DNA from: Reticulitermes lucifugus
Taxonomy: Eukaryota; Arthropoda; Insecta; Blattodea; Rhinotermitidae
Direction: 5' to 3'
NCBI GenBank assembly: GCA_026260175.1
Contig: JAKCWW010000641.1
Coordinates: 839 to 42,535 of the forward strand
DNA: 41,697 nucleotides
Part shown: piece after piece, positions 18,001-25,300 of the stretch
Layout: each line of letters starts with the position of its first letter
How positions within the stretch are numbered: position 1 is the first letter of the stretch
Translations under genes and position numbers: made by a program
The notes under the pieces: model-generated
Databases searched by the model: none
What the model saw: only the letters and a program-made list of their open reading frames with translations
Told to the model about the DNA's origin: nothing

Positions 18001-19895
18001 CAGCGTCGAAGGAAAATTTAAAGTGATACGAGAAATAGAAAATGGAAAAAAAGAGGGCTGATGTGTGTCAGGAATTTTGTCTGGTAAATTCAATATCTAT
18101 AAACGACTTGGAAAAACAGAACCAAAATTGTTAGTGCATTTGAACAGAATTGATCGAGAATAAAGCGATTTTGAAAGCTGAACGAAGTGACGATGAGGCG
18201 CTGCTTAAGTCGTTTAAGCAGAAGAGACAGTGCCCCAGTGAGTGATCCTCTTCTCATGATAACATTTGTTCTCCCTAAATTTTAAATTTAAGTTTATGTA
18301 TTCTTTTTACCGTAAACCTCTATGGAGATTAATTGTTACAGAATACTGATTTTTATTATTTCTAAATTTTAATTGTAATTTAGATTTTAAAGAGATCATA
18401 GTGGTAACTTTAAGTAATATGTCTAGAGACCTGTGTTTTGTCTTCAGATATTTTTCCTTCACTTTTACCATACACCTTGCTTAGAGTGATACTCGTTATA
18501 AGAGTTGGACTGTATATAATATAAAAGATATAAACAGTAAGTGTGGCAGTAGTATCAATAATAACATTCTGTAATGTGTGTGGACTGGAATGGCATGACT
18601 ATCTGAGAAGGGTCCGGGATTCAAAGATCTGAACACATCTCAAAATGTTACAGTCTGCGTACATTTCTTATATCTTCTAAAACAATGTTTGACAGTCGAT
18701 GCATTTTATGGTGAACTGTTGTGAATGGCGTATGTCTAGTTCATTACTTCCCATCTACATGACTCTACCGTGTTTCCTCCTTTTTATTTGGGCCGCATTG
18801 CTGCAAACTACGTAGTGTTAGACCTTGTAAACATTTGATTCTAGTGAGAATAGGCTGTAGCATGTGCACAAAAGATACGTGATGATATTGGCAACAGTTA
18901 AATTCTGTTAAGATAGCTGAAATACAAAAAATATGATTAATTCCTGTAATTGAAGTACATAAATGCTGAAGAAAATCGAAGACATTGCAAAATCACTTCT
19001 TCCCTTGTTGGGCCTAGCGGTGGTGCAGTTGGTTGAGGCGCTGTGCCACAAGATGGGAGGTTCTGGGTTCAATTCCCAGTAGGATTCTTGGAAATTTTCA
19101 AGTGACCTATTCCTTCTGTCCGCATTCAGTAGCCCTGGGGTCCACTCAACCTGTTAACAGAAATGAGGACAAAGGAATTTTCTTTGGGGGTGAAGTGCAG
19201 CTTATGCGTAGAGCTGACAACTCTGCTGTCCTAATTGTGCTGAATGCCTAAGGATGGAAGCCCAACCCTCCATTTCACCTCAGAGTCTTCATGACTTGTG
19301 AAAGGGAAAGCTTTCAATATGACCATATCACGGTTTTTTATACTTCCGTAGACTTGAACATCATGGGGACTGTCTTGCGGGCTTATCATCATCATCCTTG
19401 CGGATTAGGAAGCAGCAGTCACGCTCATTCTTGTCCATCATTATGGAGAGTAAGAATACAGAGTTATAATGACAGTTTGCGTTGTTGCAGCATATTACGA
19501 TTGACTGAAACTTTTTTTTCCAGGCACAAGGTGCACTGAACAACTGCGTACTGGGCAACACAACCATCTTTGCTGAGTCTCCAGGAGACAATGATGTGCA
19601 TTTGATCCTGCAGCACTTGGGTCATGGAGCTCAGCAGCAGCCCCCCAGTGGTTCAGCTGGAGGTTGGATGCGTGGTGGTTCCAACCCTTCTGTAGGTCCT
19701 ACTGGTACCTCCAAGGGTGCTGCACCATCTGACACTTGGGCTCCAGGTGGAAGTCAGTTGTGGAACCCTAACTCATCAGCTAGTTCACTGTGGGGTACAG
19801 CCCCTCTGGACACCACTGGTGACCAACACCGAGCCACCCCTTCCTCTCTGAACTCCTTCTTACCAGGAGACCTCCTTGGGGGTGAGTCTATGTAA
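2827..19895 (+). CDS. gw: gawky / GW182 (TNRC6) C-terminal two-thirds, nine exons
   Basis: GW182 is the cytoplasmic P-body scaffold that Argonaute recruits to miRNA targets; its silencing region binds PABP and the PAN2-PAN3 and CCR4-NOT deadenylases. Joining nine exons gives 695 residues in one frame. Residues 1-205 are the Q-rich region ([20 protein letters not shown] is a family hallmark). PAM2 is [11 protein letters not shown] at 313-323, the W-rich M2 region runs from about 323 to 520, and the RRM spans about 521-605 ([11 protein letters not shown], then LCMQHGPL and [10 protein letters not shown]). The C-terminal segment has W620, W644, W652 and W662 and ends [12 protein letters not shown]-terminal Ago-binding repeats and the UBA-like domain lie upstream of the window. 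All splice phases agree. Introns are 354-4247 bp and full of transposons. Confidence 0.95.
3082..3858. other. gw intron, no recognised element
   Basis: The first 777 bases of this 1055-bp intron hold no recognisable transposon, RNA gene or conserved block. Confidence 0.4.
3859..4075 (+). mobile_element. TTAA MITE, copy B (3' end not resolved)
   Basis: Begins TTAACCGTTTCCCGACC and shares GTGAATGTTATTTGAAC, ATACATGGCATTTTGTGG and GAGATGGTGCGGCATG with copies A, C, D and F. The right terminus cannot be seen and may be lost. It ends only about 60 bp before the exon at 4137, so the insertion sits close to the acceptor region. Confidence 0.55.
4137..4328 (+). CDS. gw: gw exon: core of the Q-rich domain
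   Basis: Acceptor TCATTCAG and donor CAG/GTAACA; 192 nt, 64 codons, phase 0 to 0, residues 86-149. It encodes [20 protein letters not shown] and, near the end, [16 protein letters not shown], the most conserved part of the GW182 glutamine-rich domain, which promotes P-body localisation in the family. Confidence 0.95.
4329..4747. other. gw intron, no recognised element
   Basis: No recognisable element. Short frames on both strands look like chance. Confidence 0.35.
4748..4960. repeat. possible degenerate SINE
   Basis: A B-box-like GGTTTGATTTCGAGC follows a GC-richer block near 4790, which suggests an old tRNA-derived SINE. The A box is poor and no second copy was found in the window. It could be unique sequence. 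Confidence 0.3.
4961..5715. other. gw intron, poly-T tract and unrecognised DNA
   Basis: Holds an 18-base poly-T run at 5152-5169 and otherwise no recognised element. Confidence 0.35.
5716..6060 (+). repeat. gw: triplicated intron-end/exon-start segment
   Basis: Three tandem copies of about 110-119 bp carry the acceptor region and the first part of the Q-rich exon. Exon-start equivalents fall at 5740, 5859 and 5969. Copies 2 and 3 share CTAAC (5831, 5941), 27 nt before an intact TTCACAG acceptor. Copy 1 has CTG where AG should be. Only copy 3 continues into the full exon. Reading on from the copy 2 acceptor reaches TAG at 5976-5978. Confidence 0.9.
5969..6136 (+). CDS. gw: gw exon: poly-Q stretch and end of the Q-rich region
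   Basis: Acceptor GTTCACAG and donor CCG/GTACTG; 168 nt, 56 codons, phase 0 to 0, residues 150-205. It encodes [13 protein letters not shown], a CAG/CAA-coded Q run, then [20 protein letters not shown]. The preceding exon ends QIQNLQ and joins NQIA, as expected for GW182. Two upstream partial copies of this exon start lie in the intron. Confidence 0.93.
6137..6543. other. gw intron start, nothing recognised
   Basis: AT-rich intron DNA without recognisable elements. Confidence 0.35.
6544..6880 (+). mobile_element. TTAA MITE, copy C, with an internal 41-bp tandem repeat
   Basis: Starts TTAACCTTTAAATGACTGG. A 41-bp unit containing CTAGCGCATGGTGTGTTAAA is repeated about 3.5 times at 6580-6745. 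It then continues with the family interior (AAATAAATGTCGTTTTGTGG, GTCTTAAAAAGGCAGTA). The 3' end near GGGGTGTTTACGTATGTGC matches the 3' part of copy D, but no terminal TTAA is visible. Confidence 0.6.
7040..7260 (-). mobile_element. LINE reverse-transcriptase fossil 1 (antisense)
   Basis: About 80 bases around 7160-7250 closely match the fossil at 7935-8015, which translates as [15 protein letters not shown], a non-LTR reverse-transcriptase motif of the GDKTDCSNYRGISLL type. Here the same DNA is frameshifted and holds stops. Only the RT core region is recognisable. The edges are approximate and the clade is not resolved. Confidence 0.55.
7414..7737 (+). mobile_element. TTAA MITE, copy D
   Basis: Starts TTAACCTTTAAGTGACTGGG and ends GGTTTAAAGGTTAG, so the last TTAA base has changed. 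The interior matches the family (GAAATAAATGGCACTTGG, CAGCATGTCTTAAAAATGC). It abuts the LINE fossil at 7738. Confidence 0.65.
7738..8490 (-). mobile_element. LINE reverse-transcriptase fossil 2 (antisense)
   Basis: Minus-strand fragments fall in the right order for a non-LTR ORF2: [15 protein letters not shown] (8249-8485), [14 protein letters not shown], then [15 protein letters not shown] near 7990. Next come TDLTF and [17 protein letters not shown], where the RT catalytic-block region with FIDFKKAYDSV is expected. Several frameshifts and stops show a dead copy. A single N at 8461 next to a poly-G run marks poor sequence. The clade cannot be fixed without alignment. Confidence 0.7.
8491..9068. 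other. gw intron, unrecognised
   Basis: No clear element. It may be more of the antisense LINE (5' part), but no motif was recognised. Confidence 0.3.
9069..9611 (-). mobile_element. TTAA MITE, copy E, split by a SINE
   Basis: The left part 9069-9266 begins TTAACATTTATAAACGATC; the right part 9559-9611 ends in GAAGGTTAA. Together they align with the full-length copy F (TTCATAAACCATG, then TACCAACCCGG, then AAAGGTTAA). The SINE at 9267-9558 interrupts it. Confidence 0.75.
9267..9558 (+). repeat. tRNA-derived SINE (family 1) with target-site duplication
   Basis: The head has an A box TGGCGCAGTTGGATGAGGCA and a B box GGTTCAATTCC. It is flanked by a 13-bp duplication, TTCATAAACCATG (9254-9266) and TTCATAAACTATG (9559-9571), so its limits are well defined at 292 bp. 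A relative lies at 19010-19300. Confidence 0.85.
9612..10383. other. gw intron, unrecognised
   Basis: No recognised repeat or RNA gene. Ends in the acceptor TTTGCAG. Confidence 0.35.
10384..10568 (+). CDS. gw: gw exon: linker before PAM2
   Basis: Acceptor TTTGCAG and donor GATGC/GTGAGT; 185 nt, phase 0 to 2, residues 206-266 plus part of 267. It encodes [22 protein letters not shown] and [16 protein letters not shown], linker features of GW182 between the Q-rich domain and PAM2, with one tryptophan (QWKLP). Confidence 0.93.
10569..11111. other. gw intron, 543 bp
   Basis: Mostly unrecognised. Holds CAAATTTCATGAAAATCCGT near 10985, a phrase found in the ends of many insect repeats and echoed at 39125. 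Ends in the acceptor GGCACAG. Confidence 0.4.
11112..11277 (+). CDS. gw: gw exon: W motifs and PAM2
   Basis: Acceptor GGCACAG, donor AAG/GTAATA; 166 nt. The first base completes an Ala codon (GC/T). It encodes residues 267-322: [21 protein letters not shown], then [14 protein letters not shown]. The last part is the PAM2 motif, which binds the MLLE domain of cytoplasmic poly(A)-binding protein; the key PEF-PG--W residues are all present. The motif's final G is in the next exon. Confidence 0.95.
11360..11539 (+). mobile_element. pogo/Tigger MITE, copy 1
   Basis: Ends TACAGTAGAACCCGG and GGGTTCTACTGTA form inverted repeats with TA at each edge, 180 bp in all. Its two halves match the outer parts of the longer element at 15471-16100 and the copy at 37070-37246, so it is an internal-deletion derivative. 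Confidence 0.85.
11540..11970. other. gw intron with CTTGT repeat and a possible retroelement tail
   Basis: A short CTTGT pentamer repeat lies near 11637-11656. At 11803-11830 the sequence GATGAAGGTCC is followed by AAAAGGACCAAAACG, a GGTCC/GGACC hairpin of the sort seen near 3' ends of some retroelements. No coding remains seen. Confidence 0.35.
11971..12240 (-). repeat. SINE family 2, antisense copy
   Basis: The body matches 1767-2006 in reverse (GGTAAAGTTCACCCTAGAGC at the tail; AGGTATAGCTCTAATCTTTC inside). It includes the tRNA-like head with the B-box complement GGGATTCGATC near 12180. It lies in the intron before the exon at 12362. Confidence 0.75.
12362..12609 (+). CDS. gw: gw exon: region after PAM2
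   Basis: Acceptor CTTTGCAG, donor AG/GTAAGC; 248 nt, phase 0 to 2, residues 323-404. It encodes [19 protein letters not shown], the conserved DP--TPGSV block that follows PAM2 in GW182 proteins. A Ser/Thr/Pro-rich stretch with one W motif (STWTFNPP) follows. This is the start of the M2 silencing region. Confidence 0.94.
12610..12963. other. gw intron, 354 bp, the shortest
   Basis: No repeat recognised. Flanked by GTAAGC and TGCTTAG. Confidence 0.5.
12964..13345 (+). CDS. gw: gw exon: W-rich silencing region and RRM start
   Basis: Acceptor TTGCTTAG, donor CAG/GTAAGA; 382 nt, residues 405-532. The first base completes Ser (AG/T). It encodes [29 protein letters not shown] (position of the family's P-GL motif, here with Ile), a Gly/Ser-rich spacer, NGW, ASWGIQG, GTWGS and [11 protein letters not shown]. 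The last is strand 1 of the GW182 RRM. The exposed tryptophans match those known in the family to bind CCR4-NOT and PAN3. Confidence 0.95.
13346..13889. other. gw intron, unrecognised
   Basis: Reading frames on both strands in 13429-13741 have no known motif or splice support. Confidence 0.35.
13890..14128 (-). mobile_element. TTAA MITE, copy F, full length
   Basis: Bounded by TTAACCTTTAAAGACC and GGTCATTTAAAGGTTAA, 239 bp including TTAA at both edges. It is the cleanest copy and defines the family ends. On the minus strand it runs in the same order as copies A-D. There is no coding capacity. Confidence 0.8.
14129..15470. other. gw intron, mostly unrecognised
   Basis: Holds TTTCAGCTGTGGTCCAGCC followed by ATCATCAGTGGTACACC near 14862-14897, a phrase of the kind seen at retroelement ends, and a poly-T run at 15121-15139. 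Otherwise nothing recognised. Confidence 0.35.
15534..15628. other. assembly gap (95 N)
   Basis: A run of N inside the pogo element. The missing DNA may include more of the transposase. Confidence 0.99.
15745..15983 (+). pseudogene. Tigger-type transposase C-terminal fragment
   Basis: About 80 codons remain open, with the acidic run, the SYNEAL--L-TFR-F block and the K-Q-S/T---FF end typical of pogo/Tigger transposases. The catalytic domain and DNA-binding N-terminus are missing. It lies in the same orientation as gw, inside an intron. The frame may have stayed open by chance or youth; nothing suggests a host function. Confidence 0.8.
16101..16416. other. gw intron end with a B-box-like scrap
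   Basis: TTGGGTTTGAATCTCG at about 16250 resembles a tRNA B box and may be a SINE remnant; no A box is clear. Ends in the acceptor TTGGCAG. Confidence 0.3.
16417..16536 (+). CDS. gw: gw exon: middle of the RRM
   Basis: Acceptor TTGGCAG, donor AAG/GTACTA; 120 nt, 40 codons, phase 0 to 0, residues 533-572. It encodes [20 protein letters not shown] and [13 protein letters not shown], the helix 1 to strand 3 part of the GW182 RRM. In this family the fold lacks the usual aromatic RNA-contact residues and acts in silencing by other means. Confidence 0.96.
16537..17163. other. gw intron, unrecognised
   Basis: AT-rich DNA with no recognised element. Confidence 0.35.
17164..17597. mobile_element. 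possible MITE with about 48-bp imperfect inverted repeats
   Basis: The segment 17164-17213, with TATATATACCAACATATG then GTATAAAATTATAAGTTA, is mirrored at 17552-17599 by TAACTTAAATTTATATAAC then CATATGTTGGTATATA. The right end abuts a Tigger element whose TA target may be the MITE's own terminus. No coding capacity. Confidence 0.55.
17595..18514 (+). mobile_element. Tigger-type element with a decayed transposase N-terminus
   Basis: Ends TACAGTTGAACTCGATCATA and, inverted, TATAAGAGTTGGACTGTA, with TA at each edge, about 920 bp. On the + strand at 17985-18250 the translation starts [20 protein letters not shown], then after frameshifts [11 protein letters not shown] and SFKQKRQ. This is the psq-type helix-turn-helix of CENP-B/Tigger transposases. 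Stops and frameshifts make it dead, and the DDE domain is missing. Confidence 0.75.
18515..19009. other. gw intron, unrecognised
   Basis: AT-rich and without recognised elements. Confidence 0.35.
19010..19300 (+). repeat. tRNA-derived SINE (family 1), second copy
   Basis: A box TGGTGCAGTTGGTTGAGGCG and B box GGTTCAATTCCC; the body parallels 9267-9558 (CCTTCTGTCCGCATTC against CCTTCCAGCCGCATTA; GAGCTGACAACTC against GGGCTGACAACCC). The target duplication is not clear, so the edges are approximate. Confidence 0.8.
19524..19895 (+). CDS. gw: gw last exon: RRM end, C-terminal W motifs, stop
   Basis: Acceptor TTTTCCAG; 372 nt, 123 codons plus TAA, residues 573-695. It encodes [18 protein letters not shown] (end of the RRM), then W motifs [22 protein letters not shown] and SSLWGTAP. 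It ends [18 protein letters not shown], the family's C-terminal signature. These tryptophans are deadenylase contacts in the family. A donor-like GGG/GTGAGT lies at 19882-19887 inside the last codons, but the conserved ending supports the stop used here. Confidence 0.96.
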   Translation, partial: AQGALNNCVLGNTTIFAESPGDNDVHLILQHLGHGAQQQPPSGSAGGWMRGGSNPSVGPTGTSKGAAPSDTWAPGGSQLWNPNSSASSLWGTAPLDTTGDQHRATPSSLNSFLPGDLLGGESM

Positions 19896-22300
19896 TGTGG
19901 TTACAGTAGGAGATTCACAAACACCAGTATAATACATAGTACCTAAAAGATGTTGCCATTTTGTAAGCCAAAACTCATTGTGATTGTGTCAGGGGACTTA
20001 GGCTATGGAGCTCGAAAACTGTACAGCCTTACAGTAAATTGTACCTAAGAATATGTTAAAAGGTATTAGGTAGACACATAGCAAGTGCAATAAAGCAGTT
20101 GCAAACAGCTGCTTAGCTCTGTTCCTGTTTTCATCTTGGAACGTAACATTAATCATAGCGGGAGGTGTGTAAGCAAGTCTGAATTACTGCGGAGGAGGTA
20201 ATGTGCTTTGCTTTTACTAAACGGGTAATTTTCATTTGTAGAATATGAATGTTTGTGTTTGAATTTGTGAAGGAGAATGGAAGCAGAACAGTTTAGAGGA
20301 GGAACCAGGTGACTGGGTTCATAAACAATTTTGAAATGGCAAATCACAAAACCTGTCAGACTTCTTACAAACCATAGGCTATGCCACAAAGAATGTTGAT
20401 CCAAAGCATAATTTTGGACAAATTGTGACAGTCTCTCGTCAACTGTGCGAGAGGGTGTATCTCCGCACCTGTGATCTCAGCTTCCTATGTAAAAATGGCT
20501 GCTTTTTCCTGTTTTAATTATGTCATTTAATAATTAAGTAACTTGGGAAGAGCATGGCATTTTTTAGTATTTCTTAAAAACTAAACCAGACTGCACGCCG
20601 AGTATTGAATAAAAACACAATATATTGTAAAGTAGATATGTGAAATATCTGATGTCCAAAAAAAAGTAACGTGTTCAATTTGTATTTAATAATTTAGAAA
20701 TCAAAGGATATTTTCATTATGACTCACTTCCATCGTATCACAATGCATCACGAAAATCTACAATAATAAACAACAGGATGAGAAGAGGGAAGGGAGAGTT
20801 ATCATTACGGAGTTGAGTGAAACTCAGGAGCTTGCGTCCCTGCCGGCCAACATGGAGTCTCAAGTTTACTTTGCAGTACAAGAGGAATTAAAACATATTG
20901 TATTTGCAACTGTGCTGTGACTTTTGAGTGTTTTTTTTTGTTTTGTTTTAAAATATGATAATCGAGCAACTTGAACTTGCTTCTCTTGTATAACATAGCT
21001 CTCTCCTCATGCAAGTGAAAATGGTGCAGCGTGTAAAGCAATTAACCACCAAACCTGCTTCTCTTGGGGGGGAGAAGTCTTAAGCAGGGTTGGTAACAAA
21101 AATGGTTCCAAACACTATATGATTCTAGGATAATTTTCCTTTAAATGCCAACTGTAGTGTATTAAGTCTAATAATGGTGTGTATCAGAATCATGGTAAAT
21201 GGGATGTACATTTTGTGCTTAACTGTTATGTTCTTTCCTCTCTTCCTCAGCCAGTCTTGTACCAAATGATGATGTGAACACAAAATAGGTTTTATCTAGT
21301 TTTTAAGGATAAGTTAAGTCAGTAGTTTGTAAGGTTTTAAATAAGGTATTTAGGAAATAAGTAAAAAAAAATTAAAAATGCTAAAAACATACTACAAAGT
21401 GCATTCTCTTAAGAAAAATGTAGCTGACACATGATTACATATACACGACACACACATCAATGAGTTGCTGCATCCTTAAATAAATGTGATATATAATTAT
21501 CTATAAGTGATCCTGTGCAAACGTGTCAATTTTTGTGAACTGCGTTTGATAAGATGAACGTGTGTTTTGTGTGTTTCACAAAGTCGAACATTGGAAGGTC
21601 ACGTAAGGAGTGGATTAGTGATACGTACATAACTTTCTTGGCTGTTTTTCAAAGATAAAGAAATATATAGAGCTATATATTAACACGTACATATTACTAT
21701 ATATATATCTATTACTTATAAGTTTTTTTTTAAGAAAGAAAAAAAGAGTACAAGTGTTCAAGTCAAACTTTTTTTTTTGTCTCTCGACAGAAAAACCTCA
21801 CTCTCGCATTTTGCTCGGGGTTTTGGTGACATTTTACCGAGTTGGCTTAGAGAGTAGAGGGTTTTTCCCAATTGATATATTAAAAAATCCAGTCCATCCT
21901 TGCCTTTTTTGCTTTTTAATTGTAGCGTGCAAGAGGGTTTAGAGTGAGTGTAATGAGATATCATTTTTCAGATGGAATTTGTCTCTTGGAAAATACCTCT
22001 GTGACCAGACATATTATATATATACACATATATATATTTGCGGTCTTGTGATGCGCTTAAATATGAATTGTTCATCAGAGTCTGTCTCATGTCTATGTCT
22101 TGTCTTTTATGTGTGGACAAAATTAAATAGTATTGTTATTTTGAAATTTGAATGATAGGAAAATTGTTAATATAAAAATACACAGTGGACTTGTGGCTCA
22201 GCTTTATAATCTCTGTGAAGTCAAGAGAGGAAATAGGGGTAGATGTTCGCCATAAAATGAATAAAATGCAAAACACAAATCAATAATTTTTTGATGAGAT
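19896..22300 (+). other. gw: gw 3' UTR, end uncertain
   Basis: AT-rich, free of recognised transposons, and directly after the stop. AATAAA occurs at 20608-20613, 21479-21484 and 22260-22265, any of which could end the transcript. The true end cannot be set from sequence alone. Confidence 0.6.
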
Positions 22301-25300
22301 GTCAGGTACGTGAAGTTCTAACCAGTTAGTATTTTCCCAACTTTTCCAGTATTTTATGATGAAAATGAAAGTGCCACGTATGCATGTGTGCGTATATATG
22401 TATGTATGAATGAATGAATGTGTAATAATGGGAAATGTGTTCCTTTTTTTAAATAATAAGTGAGAATATGTTATCTTTTTTTTAGTAATCAAGGAAAGTG
22501 TGCTATGCAAACATATGTAAAATTAAAAAAAGAGATGAAATGTTGTAGTTGAACATGAGCCATATCAGTTGTCTAAATATGATTGATAATAAGTAAACTA
22601 AGTAACAAAATTGAAATACCTTTTTTAAAAAAAGTTGAAAGTAATATTCTTGTGGCATACTAAAAAGTGAGAGGGTGTGTATAGAACAAAATAACGATTA
22701 AGTCTGCCAAAATATTAGGTGAAAAGTTGAACTCTCTATTTGCATAGTTGGTAGGCATTCGTTACTAACAACAGATTTGTGTGGGTGTGATGAAGCTGTA
22801 TTGACCAAATCATTTTTGCTCCACAATTTTAGATTTAAACTACTGAAACCCCAAAATTCTGAAGGTTGTTTGATATATTGGCCAGCCTTAATGGGGTTTA
22901 TGATATTTCTTCCAGTGATCTTACAAGAATAATGTACGTTATTAACTTAACAATTACCAGAATAAACATGAGTATGTATATCTTACTACAAATGTTATTA
23001 TAGAGTTACTATGTTGGCTTTTTGCATATGTATGTGGGTGTGTTTAAAAAAGCCTTCCAAATGAAATTGTGCATTACTCTGTTAAGTGTAAAAATAATGC
23101 TGATTTCTCAAGGATTGCTGGGTGTAGTGGGTTTCAAGAATTAGGTTAATATTAACTGTACAGATAGTTTTTGTGATATAGTGGGTAATTGTTTTTGGTG
23201 GTATTTTGTAGGAAGGGTTGTCCTCATCCATACATTGCAAAGTTTATACTTGTTTTGATGTATTAGCATTATTTCTGGTCAAACAGAATTACTGTTATTA
23301 CCGACTGCCCCGTTGTCCCTTTGAAATGGAACGTAGTTGTGCCGAACTTAACGCTGCTCTCGACCTGCCGACATTACAAGTGGCTAGAAATGAAGGTGAC
23401 AGATAGGGTGGAAGTTTTCTTTCTCAAAGTCGGCAGGTTTAAACTCTCTTTGTGATGCGTGAGTATGTGTTTTACATTCTTGTTGATAATGCAATCCACA
23501 AATGCTAAAAGTGAAAGCTCAAAACTAAGGTTACAAGTGTGAGTGGCTTCACCTCAGCAAGTTCTGCTCGGAACGGGCAGTACAAAATCCAAAAATGTGC
23601 ATCGTTGTATTCAATCAGTTTTGATGCATTCTTTCCATATGCAATGTATGTGTGTATATAGATACATACGTACATATTCTTTCCTGATAAAAGTAATTCT
23701 TCTTGAACGGTTTTTAAAATCATGGTTTGGGATGACTATAATATTATACTTGACAGTTCAGAGGTTTTCTGTTGGATTCTTGCATGGTTTGATTGGTATA
23801 AAAATATGTGAAAACTAAGTCAGGATGTATACATATTCTGTCAGAATTTATATTATAAGATAGAACTATGTCGTGTAATTTTTTTTTAAGTTTACCATAT
23901 AACAGTAGTAATAAGAATACATCATGATGGTAACGCTATAATCGTGTTAATGTGAGACATGTTGTGTTTGTAGAGATGTGTACCAATTTAATATATACAT
24001 ATATATCAAAAAAACATTGTGTTGTAGTACTGAGATACGCAGCCAGGTGGATGCTAATCCTGCAAATGAATTGTCATGCAGATGGAACTGTTGAAAAAGT
24101 TTGTAGTGCTTGGTGGCATGCATAGTGACTGCCGTGTGGGTTTTATATCATTGGTCAAGAACTGCATTGTTCCCACACTTCGGAGTATGTTCATTCGTTG
24201 CTGTGATGTTAACTTTTCAGCTCACCATTGGTAGTCCTGTCATTCTGAACAGCATATATAGCTTGGATGTTGTTAAGTTGATAGTACCACCACTGCCATA
24301 TGGGTGTTGTGTCATTGGTCAAGAACTGTGTCGTTTCCACAATCAGAACACATGTTTGTTGCTGCAAAGTTCACTTTTCAGCACACCATTGTCAGTACTG
24401 TTATGCTGAACAGCATATATCTTAGGTTGGTAGTGGCACAAACACAGTGCATCAAGAAGACTGGAGGTTGTTAGTTTAGTTCACATTGTGTTGATACCAA
24501 AGATAAGTTTAACAAGACAGAACAAAATTTATGACTTGCAGTGTTAAAAATCAGTCAAGTCTTATCACTTGAGAGTATAACACTTGTAAAGTTTCTTCCA
24601 GTTTTAAAATTTGTCTTCGTTTACAGCAGTATATTTTAAGTGTATTGGAAAGGAATGGTGTCACATGTGTCTAAAGGGGTTGTGAATTAGAACTCTAATT
24701 AATTTATTGTACTGTAGTTGCTGTTTGATTGTTGTTTTTCTCCCCAGTCAAAATGTGCACAAGGAATGACTTTCCAGACATTGCTAAAATTAAAGTGCCT
24801 TTTAGTATGTGAGTGAGTATGTATGAATTTACTTTGATTTTCAGTTTACATTTAGAGCAGGGTTAGTGCAATGTGATTTAGGGAGCTGAGCTTTGTTCTA
24901 ACTGCCAATGTTCAATTCTCAGGTGAAGGTGCTTGTAAATATGTTCCATTGCTTGGTGTGGGGAAATATCACTGTGAAGAAAGTTATGTAATTATTGTAT
25001 TTATTATATTTTCTCTCTTCCATTCATAGTTCACCTCACTGTCAATAATTGTGCCCATACTGTAGAATGAAGTCCCTCATTTCCATGAAAGAGAAACTTG
25101 TACTGTTAATTTTTAATTTGAGTGTATTTTTGGTGTGGATCTGTGTAGACATTGTGGACAGTAACATAGCTGTGAAATTATTGCTCATTGACTAAACTCA
25201 TATGTAGAGATCACCAGTTATTACAATGTAGCGTAACTGTAAGAAGACGAGCTTGATGTTGGTGCATATAATTTCACGATTAGGCAGTAGTTGACACGTG

